A DNA stretch of 10,416 nucleotides from Nitrososphaerales archaeon. Its GTDB lineage: Archaea; Thermoproteota; Nitrososphaeria; Nitrososphaerales; Nitrososphaeraceae. Under the pieces are notes generated by a model. That model was not told where the DNA came from. It made no database searches and saw only the letters and a list, made by a program, of their open reading frames with translations. Positions within the stretch are counted from its first letter, which is position 1. Every line of letters begins with the position of its first letter. Made by a program: the position numbers and the translations under genes. Below, one piece after another: positions 6,264 through 10,416 of this stretch. The stretch covers positions 1 to 10,416 of the forward strand of contig JARBAV010000057.1 of assembly GCA_029237515.1 (NCBI GenBank), in the 5' to 3' direction.

Positions 6264-6528
6264 GGTCGATATTAAAGAGTTGAGGAGCATATATTGATCC
6301 CTCTCTCACCTTCCTTACCTTTGCAACCGATAGGTAATGCGGCCAAATTGTAACCATGATCGAACCCTCAGGCACCCCTTCAGGCGCAGTAATTACCAAA
6401 ATGTCCTCGTCGGAAACCCCAATCTCAACCAATTTCAATTTACTTCTCTCGATCAAATCATCAGGCATTCCACTGCTATAAAGGAACACTTTTCCGTCGT
6501 ATTGCAAATTCCTATCCATTGACCTCAT
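6256..6528 (-). CDS. Hypothetical protein, about 90 residues
   Basis: I do not recognise this protein. It is a soluble-looking polypeptide with no signal peptide, membrane segment or cysteine. The N-terminal part (DGKVFLYSSGMPDDLIERSKLKLVEIGVS) looks like a strand followed by a helix. The centre (DILVITAPEGVPEGSIMVTIWPHYLSV, broken by Pro-Gly turns) looks like a compact beta-rich core. The start could be ATG at 6528 or ATG three codons later (6519). A TATA-like CATATAG on the minus strand (6544-6550) lies about 28 bases before 6519, which would make a leaderless message from the second ATG. Codon use resembles its neighbours and no overlapping gene competes, so it is probably real. It is followed by the Cys-rich small gene on the same strand; a shared role is not evident. 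Confidence 0.65.
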   Translation of the reverse strand: MRSMDRNLQYDGKVFLYSSGMPDDLIERSKLKLVEIGVSDEDILVITAPEGVPEGSIMVTIWPHYLSVAKVRKVREGSIYAPQLFNIDLL

Positions 6529-6659
6529 ATTGAGCCTTTTATCCTATATGCCTTTTTGATCTTAAAGGCTAATATGAAGAATTCACTATGAAGTTGAAAA
6601 TTGAACTCCACTCCATTAAGAAATATCTACTTAAGTGACCAAAGGTTATTAATCTATCG

Positions 6660-6830
6660 TCAAAGAGTATCGATATGAAATTTTGACATACATCCGGCGC
6701 ATTCATAAATTTCATCGCCTACCTGGCCGCTTACATTAAATCTTACGATTGTGGTGCACTTAGGACATCTTCCCTCTACACTCCTGGTCTTCCGTATCGG
6801 CTTATTCCTTGTTTTTCTTCGGCTACCCAA
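6660..6830 (-). CDS. Small zinc-ribbon protein, Elf1-like (probable transcription elongation factor homologue)
   Basis: A 56-residue product read from a TTG start (6828-6830) to TGA (6660-6662). The N-terminus MGSRRKTRNKPIRKTRSVEG is strongly basic, like the MGxRRK tail of Elf1. It is followed by a zinc ribbon with CPKC (22-25) and CAGC (44-47), eighteen residues apart, close to the Elf1 spacing. Elf1 binds RNA polymerase during elongation through nucleosomes or obstacles in eukaryotes, and small homologues occur in archaea. The start is supported by an in-frame stop 21 bases upstream with no ATG or GTG between, and by a clear TATA box (6855-6862) about 28 bases away, which predicts a leaderless message starting at the TTG. 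The gene is certain enough; the Elf1 name is an inference, since short zinc ribbons are easily confused. Confidence 0.68.
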   Translation of the reverse strand: MGSRRKTRNKPIRKTRSVEGRCPKCTTIVRFNVSGQVGDEIYECAGCMSKFHIDTL

Positions 6831-6854
6831 TTTGTAAAAATAGGAATTAACTTA

Positions 6855-6862
6855 TTTATAAA
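6855..6862 (-). promoter_or_regulatory. TATA box of the zinc-ribbon gene
   Basis: On the minus strand this reads TTTATAAA, followed by TA. Its centre lies about 28-29 bases before the TTG at 6830, so initiation should fall on or beside the TTG. This spacing is the main support for that start. Confidence 0.65.
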
Positions 6863-6878
6863 TTTGGCCTACGAATAA

Positions 6879-6893
6879 TTTGATCCGATCAAA
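6879..6893. repeat. 15-base inverted repeat TTTGATC-C-GATCAAA
   Basis: Seven-base perfect arms around one central base. It lies between the small membrane protein gene and the TATA box of the zinc-ribbon gene, ending 17 bases from that box. It could be a regulator site for the latter. It is not followed by a T-run on the minus strand, so a terminator is less likely. Confidence 0.4.
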
Positions 6894-6909
6894 AATAGTC
6901 TAGCTCTAC

Positions 6910-7110
6910 CTAACTATGAGCTATTTGGTGCTTCTTATTTCTCCGTAAGGTGATGATTCCTAAGCTCAGAAATCCAGCGCCGATAGCTAAGATCAGAAAA
7001 TCGGCGGGGATTAAAAGTGACCAAGCTTCGTTAACCATCCCAGCATAAAGAAACAAAGCTGATAAGAAAATCAAAGCAACACCGGTTATTGTTTCACCAT
7101 TGATCTCCAT
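6910..7110 (-). CDS. Small two-helix membrane protein, function unknown
   Basis: A 66-residue hydrophobic protein I cannot name. Two predicted transmembrane helices (about residues 6-26, GETITGVALIFLSALFLYAG, and 31-54, with LLIPADFLILAIGAGFLSLG) are joined by a short loop with Glu and Trp. The C-terminal tail LRRNKKHQIAHS is basic and, by the positive-inside rule, cytoplasmic; both termini would then face the cytoplasm. A TATA-like GTATATAA on the minus strand (7137-7144) stands about 30 bases before the ATG at 7108-7110, which supports a real, near-leaderless gene. It stands alone between leuB and the zinc-ribbon gene, with the same orientation. No homologous family comes to mind; it may be lineage-restricted. 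Confidence 0.65.
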   Translation of the reverse strand: MEINGETITGVALIFLSALFLYAGMVNEAWSLLIPADFLILAIGAGFLSLGIITLRRNKKHQIAHS

Positions 7111-7136
7111 TACGATGAATTAAGTAATGTCCGGAC

Positions 7137-7144
7137 TTATATAC
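7137..7144 (-). promoter_or_regulatory. TATA box of the small membrane protein gene
   Basis: GTATATAA on the minus strand, about 30 bases before the ATG at 7110; predicts a leader of a few bases at most. Confidence 0.55.
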
Positions 7145-7222
7145 AAATCCTTCCGACTCAATTAGCGACGTGATCCAGTCAATTCTGGCAAATTCCAGTC
7201 ATAAGCATCAAGGCTTAAACTA

Positions 7223-8233
7223 CTAATCTACATATAAATAAGACATGACGTTCCTCGTAAATTCATTAGTAGTAAGAGTGCCACCCAGGTCTTTGGTTTT
7301 TTTGTTTTCAATCAACATTCGCAATATCGCATTCTCTATTCGATCTCCCTCTAGCGTAGCTTGCTTGTCACCGCGTTCTGCACCCAACCACTGAAGCATC
7401 AATCGAGCCGAAAGCAAGATAGAAGTGGGGTTTGAAACATTCTTCCCCTGGATATCGAAAGCTGCTCCGTGAACCGGTTCAAATACCCCAAAATCGTTTC
7501 CTATATTTGCCGCTGGACCCATACCGAGTCCTCCGACAACTTGTGCAGCCTCGTCAGATATAATGTCGCCAAAGAGGTTTGAAGTTATGATTATGTCGAA
7601 ATCCTGAGGCTTCCGAATAAGATTCATTGCACATGCATCTACGTACATCTCTTCGAATTGAATGTCGAGGTTTAATGATGCGATTTCGGAGCACACCCTC
7701 CTGACCATTCCGTCACTTTCCTTCAATACATTCGCTTTGTGAACTAAACTAACCCTTTTCTGTCTATTTCTCATTTTGGCCAGTTTGAACCCGTATTGAG
7801 CTATCCTTTCAATGGCTTTCTTGCTGGTCCGTCTGAGTGAAATAACAGTTTCTTCGTCTGACCAAAATTCCCATCCAAGGTACAGGTCCTCAGTATTCTC
7901 TCTCACTACTACAAGATCGATATTGTTGTGCAAAGAATTTGCATTAGGATATGCCTTTAAAGGTCTGATATTCGCATACAAGTCGAAGAGCTGTCGAATG
8001 ACAAGTATTACATCAGCAGCACTTTCTCCAACTGGTCCTTTCAAACATGCATCTGATCTACGAATTTCGGATAGCGTAAAATCTGGTAGTGCCTTGCTAA
8101 ATCTTTTAAGTGCACCATCCCCTGCTTCTACGGGAACTAAGGAAAATTTCACTGACGAATTATCATTTATTGCGTTTAGGATACACGTTGCCGAATCGAT
8201 CAATTCTGGACCTATCCCATCGCCTCTGAGCAT
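7223..8233 (-). CDS. leuB: 3-Isopropylmalate dehydrogenase (start uncertain, possibly frameshifted)
   Basis: Oxidatively decarboxylates 3-isopropylmalate with NAD+ in leucine synthesis; a cytosolic enzyme of the isocitrate/isopropylmalate dehydrogenase family. From the first in-frame ATG it has 336 residues. Motifs are RGDGIGPELI (3-12), LKGPVGESAADV (64-75), DLYANIRP (84-91), VVRENTEDLY (109-118), VHKANVL (164-170), MYVDA (196-200), NLFGDIISDEAA (219-230) and FEPVHGAAFDIQGKN (251-265). The GPVGESAADV and HGAAFDI variants match Sulfolobus LeuB as I recall it, which favours LeuB over isocitrate dehydrogenase, as does the ilvBN neighbourhood. Arg80, Arg90, Arg111, Lys166, Asp199 and Asp223 fit substrate and metal sites. 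The frame is open upstream, encoding TTRYNIA just before this Met, as the missing first strand would, but it has no ATG, GTG or TTG. An ATG at 8265-8267 lies one base out of frame. Confidence 0.88.
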   Translation of the reverse strand: MLRGDGIGPELIDSATCILNAINDNSSVKFSLVPVEAGDGALKRFSKALPDFTLSEIRRSDACLKGPVGESAADVILVIRQLFDLYANIRPLKAYPNANSLHNNIDLVVVRENTEDLYLGWEFWSDEETVISLRRTSKKAIERIAQYGFKLAKMRNRQKRVSLVHKANVLKESDGMVRRVCSEIASLNLDIQFEEMYVDACAMNLIRKPQDFDIIITSNLFGDIISDEAAQVVGGLGMGPAANIGNDFGVFEPVHGAAFDIQGKNVSNPTSILLSARLMLQWLGAERGDKQATLEGDRIENAILRMLIENKKTKDLGGTLTTNEFTRNVMSYLYVD

Positions 8234-8296
8234 TGCTATGTTATATCGAGTCGTCTTAAAGCACCATTGTAAAAGGTTCGCTATTACCCCATCCTG

Positions 8297-8305
8297 AATA
8301 TATTT
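8297..8305 (-). promoter_or_regulatory. Possible TATA box of leuB
   Basis: AAATATATT on the minus strand. It is centred about 34 bases before the out-of-frame ATG at 8267 and 68 bases before the in-frame ATG at 8233, so its spacing fits the upstream start rather than the annotated one. Confidence 0.45.
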
Positions 8306-8386
8306 GGGATATGTTGTATCTCCTTAATAAGGTATCAAAAAGTCCATTGTTCAAACTTGCTGATCTGATCCTTATCGAATAGAGGA

Positions 8387-8929
8387 CTAAGCCGCTCCTC
8401 TGGGCAAAGCAGAAACACCAGTACGTGCAAGTTGAACAACTCCGAAGTCTGATACCAAATTCCTAAAAGCATCAATCTTGCTCGGAGTCCCTGTGATCTC
8501 AACCGTTAGTGTAAACTTATCTATATCTAGTATTTTTCCACGGAAAACGGAAGCAAGATTAGTAATTTCCGCCCTGGATGTTGGATCCTGAGCGTTCATT
8601 TTTATGAGAGCCAATTCCCTATAGACTGTGTTACCTCTATTCAGTACCCGCACTTCGACTACATCTATAAGTTTTCGAAGTTGCTTCACAAGCTGATCTA
8701 ATGTACGATCATCACTTCTAGTGGTTATGGTCATTCTCGAAAGGTCGCTAGACTCACTGTAGCCTACAGTAATACTTTCAATGTTGAAATTTCTAGCCCT
8801 AAACAAATTAGTGACTCTAAAGAGAACTCCTGGTTTATCCTCCACTAAAGCCGATAGAATATAAACATCGTCAGAAGTCTTTTTTTCTGGAATGTAATCT
8901 GATTGACTCATCTGTCCATATAACCTCAT
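8387..8929 (-). CDS. ilvN: Acetolactate synthase regulatory (small) subunit
   Basis: Binds the catalytic IlvB subunit, stimulates it and gives feedback control by branched-chain amino acids. The 180 residues match archaeal small subunits. The N-terminal ACT domain (about 22-97) begins YILSALVEDKPGVLFRVTNLF and continues ARNFNIESITVGYSE, with the Gly-Val-Leu turn where valine binds in this family. The C-terminal ALS_ss_C domain (about 102-176) shows RELALIKM and SRAEITNLASVFRGKILDI. The ATG at 8927-8929 overlaps the ilvB stop (ATGA), so subunits are probably made by coupled translation. A second Met at residue 7 gives MSQSDYIPEKK and is a possible alternative start. After its stop comes a 119-base gap and then leuB; no ilvC intervenes. 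Confidence 0.95.
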   Translation of the reverse strand: MRLYGQMSQSDYIPEKKTSDDVYILSALVEDKPGVLFRVTNLFRARNFNIESITVGYSESSDLSRMTITTRSDDRTLDQLVKQLRKLIDVVEVRVLNRGNTVYRELALIKMNAQDPTSRAEITNLASVFRGKILDIDKFTLTVEITGTPSKIDAFRNLVSDFGVVQLARTGVSALPRGAA

Positions 8930-10416
8930 GAACCAACAATCATGTCCTTTAGTCCTGTTCCAGGTGCAACAAATGGATAAACATCTTCCTCTGGGTCGAT
9001 TGGAATGTCTATTACCGTGGCCAAGTTACTCTTTAGTGCTGATCTAATTCCGTTATCTAATTCCGAAATGGACTGTACTTTTATACCTTGGGCACCGTAT
9101 GCGTCTGCAATTTTAGCGTAGTCAGGGCAATTATGCAGGTGAACCCCTTCATATCTTCTATTATAGAACGTTCTTTGCCATTGAGCTACCATTCCGAGCA
9201 TGTAATTATTCAGTAAAATAACTATGACTGGGAGATTCTCCAATACAGATACAGCAAGAGAATTTTCGCTCATATTAAAAGATCCGTCGCCTGCAATATC
9301 GACAACAGGCACATTCTGTCGGGCAGCCTTAGCTCCAATTGCGGCGGGAAAGCCAAATCCCATAGTCCCAAGTCCGGTTGAACTGAAGAAAGTTCCTGGA
9401 GAGATTACATCAAAATGGAGCGAAGTCCACATCTGGCATTGTCCCACCTCAGTTGTAACAATAGCGTTATTGGGAAGTACCTCTCTCAATTTCTTAAGAA
9501 CCTTTCTGGCAGTAAGATCTCTCGGGTAGTCCTTGATGCTCTCTGTATAATAGTCTACGAGCTCTTTTCTTCTCTGCAACCAAGGGTTTTCCTCAGTACC
9601 ACGCTTGACCATTTTCTTATTCAGGAACTTGATCATAGTTTTCATTGATGATTTTACATCTCCAACAATGGCGACATCTACAGTCTTGTTCTTGCCAATT
9701 TCAGCAGGATCTATATCCATATGAATTATATTCATACCTTTACCAAACTCATCAAATCTTCCGACCGATCTATCGGAAAATCTTGCACCAATCGCAAGGA
9801 TGCAATCTGCTTCTAAAATGATTTTGTTAGCCTCAGCGTGTCCATGCATTCCAATAGGTCCCATAGCTAGGGGATGATTTTCAGGGAATGAACCTTTTCC
9901 CTTGAATGTTGTAACTACTGGTGCCATCAACAATTCTGCAAGGACTTCCAATTCTGAAAACGCTCCTGCCAGTATTACGCCACCACCAGACATAATAATA
10001 GGGCGCTGGGCCGCCAATAACAATTCAGTTGCCTTTCCAATGGTTGAAAGATCGCTTTCAATAGCTGGATTATATCCCCTCACTTTTATTAAATCAGGAA
10101 ATTCTATATCCTGAATATCCTGCTGAACGTCTTTTGGAATGTCGATTAGGACTGGACCTGGCCTACCACTTTCAGCAATGTAAAATCCCTTCTTAACGGT
10201 TTCGGGGATCTCGATAGCCTTCCTAGGTTGAAATGTATATTTTGTACACGGGTTTGCAATTCCTATTATGTCTGTTTCCTGAAAGGCGTCCTTTCCTATC
10301 ATCTCCAGAGGTACTTGACCGGTGACTGCAACCATGGGTGAAGAGTCTGCATAAGCTGTCGCTATTCCTGTTATCAAATTTGTTGCTCCCGGGCCTGATG
10401 TTGCGAAACATACCCC
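8926..10416 (-). CDS. ilvB: Acetolactate synthase catalytic (large) subunit (N-terminus off the right edge)
   Basis: A thiamine-diphosphate enzyme that joins two pyruvates to acetolactate, or pyruvate and 2-oxobutyrate to acetohydroxybutyrate, starting valine, leucine and isoleucine synthesis. The visible 497 residues begin GVCFATSGPGATNL, so roughly 70-90 residues with the catalytic Glu are missing beyond the edge. Present are the rest of the PYR domain (PMVAVTGQVP, DAFQETDIIG), the central FAD-binding domain (IMSGGGVI, MGPIGMHGHAEAN, AIGARFSDRSVG, HMDIDPAEIGKN) and the PP domain. The latter has TTEVGQCQMW, STGLGTMGFGFPAAIGAK and the GDG...NN metal-binding motif (about 9203-9292, GDGSFNMSENSLAVS to LLNNYMLGMVAQWQ). 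The C-terminus is DPEEDVYPFVAPG. The stop overlaps the ilvN start, typical of ilvBN. An internal ATG at 10377 is not the true start, since the reading frame continues with conserved sequence. Confidence 0.95.
   Translation of the reverse strand, partial: GVCFATSGPGATNLITGIATAYADSSPMVAVTGQVPLEMIGKDAFQETDIIGIANPCTKYTFQPRKAIEIPETVKKGFYIAESGRPGPVLIDIPKDVQQDIQDIEFPDLIKVRGYNPAIESDLSTIGKATELLLAAQRPIIMSGGGVILAGAFSELEVLAELLMAPVVTTFKGKGSFPENHPLAMGPIGMHGHAEANKIILEADCILAIGARFSDRSVGRFDEFGKGMNIIHMDIDPAEIGKNKTVDVAIVGDVKSSMKTMIKFLNKKMVKRGTEENPWLQRRKELVDYYTESIKDYPRDLTARKVLKKLREVLPNNAIVTTEVGQCQMWTSLHFDVISPGTFFSSTGLGTMGFGFPAAIGAKAARQNVPVVDIAGDGSFNMSENSLAVSVLENLPVIVILLNNYMLGMVAQWQRTFYNRRYEGVHLHNCPDYAKIADAYGAQGIKVQSISELDNGIRSALKSNLATVIDIPIDPEEDVYPFVAPGTGLKDMIVGS

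Noticed and set aside
7175..7201. CCAGTCA repeated twice 20 bases apart, with CCAG/CTGG symmetry
   Set aside because: Only seven bases, two copies, downstream of leuB; no CRISPR or attachment-site structure.
7812..8297. Plus-strand frame of 161 codons opposite leuB
   Set aside because: Antisense to conserved LeuB motifs; its own sequence has no recognisable domain.

Overview
This window reads as ordinary chromosome from an AT-rich archaeon, most likely a member of the Thaumarchaeota (Nitrososphaeria). The archaeal assignment rests on ribosomal protein eS30, RNA polymerase subunit Rpo7, elongation factor Spt4, an archaeal GTP-dependent dephospho-CoA kinase, and a LeuB of the crenarchaeal (Sulfolobus-like) type. 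TATA boxes lie about 26-34 bases upstream of most starts and Shine-Dalgarno motifs are largely absent, which fits leaderless or nearly leaderless transcripts. The finer placement in Thaumarchaeota is an inference from overall gene style, not from a marker.

Layout. (1) 1-925, minus strand: rps30e (eS30), then a TTG-started aspartate dehydrogenase (nadX) running off the left edge. (2) 926-1336: a gene-free divergent intergenic region. (3) 1337-2281, plus strand: quinolinate synthase nadA, converging on 2367-4050, minus strand: rpo7, spt4 and nadC, with each stop overlapping the next start. (4) A 250-base divergent promoter region with an inverted repeat at each promoter, then 4302-5950, plus strand: an Mrp/ApbC-type Fe-S carrier ATPase overlapping a GTP-dependent dephospho-CoA kinase. 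(5) 6069-7110, minus strand: four small genes (a Cys-rich mini-protein, an unrecognised 90-residue protein, a TTG-started Elf1-like zinc ribbon and a two-helix membrane protein). (6) 7223-10416, minus strand: branched-chain amino acid genes ilvB (cut by the right edge), ilvN and leuB.

How the genes fit together. NadX, NadA and NadC form the complete de novo route from aspartate to nicotinate mononucleotide, with aspartate dehydrogenase in place of the aspartate oxidase NadB. NadA carries a 4Fe-4S cluster, and the neighbouring Mrp is a plausible, unproven, cluster carrier for it. Dephospho-CoA kinase makes the last step of CoA, so the left half mixes cofactor synthesis with core transcription and translation genes (rpo7, spt4, rps30e). 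The right half makes acetolactate (IlvBN) and carries out the leucine-branch dehydrogenation (LeuB); ilvC is not between them.

I found no mobile element, CRISPR array, tRNA, rRNA or defence system, and nothing I would call a new multi-gene system. The points most worth a second look are the apparently frameshifted start of leuB, a perfect 16-base palindrome overlapping the mrp TATA box, and the cluster of small genes at 6069-7110, two of which appear to use TTG starts.
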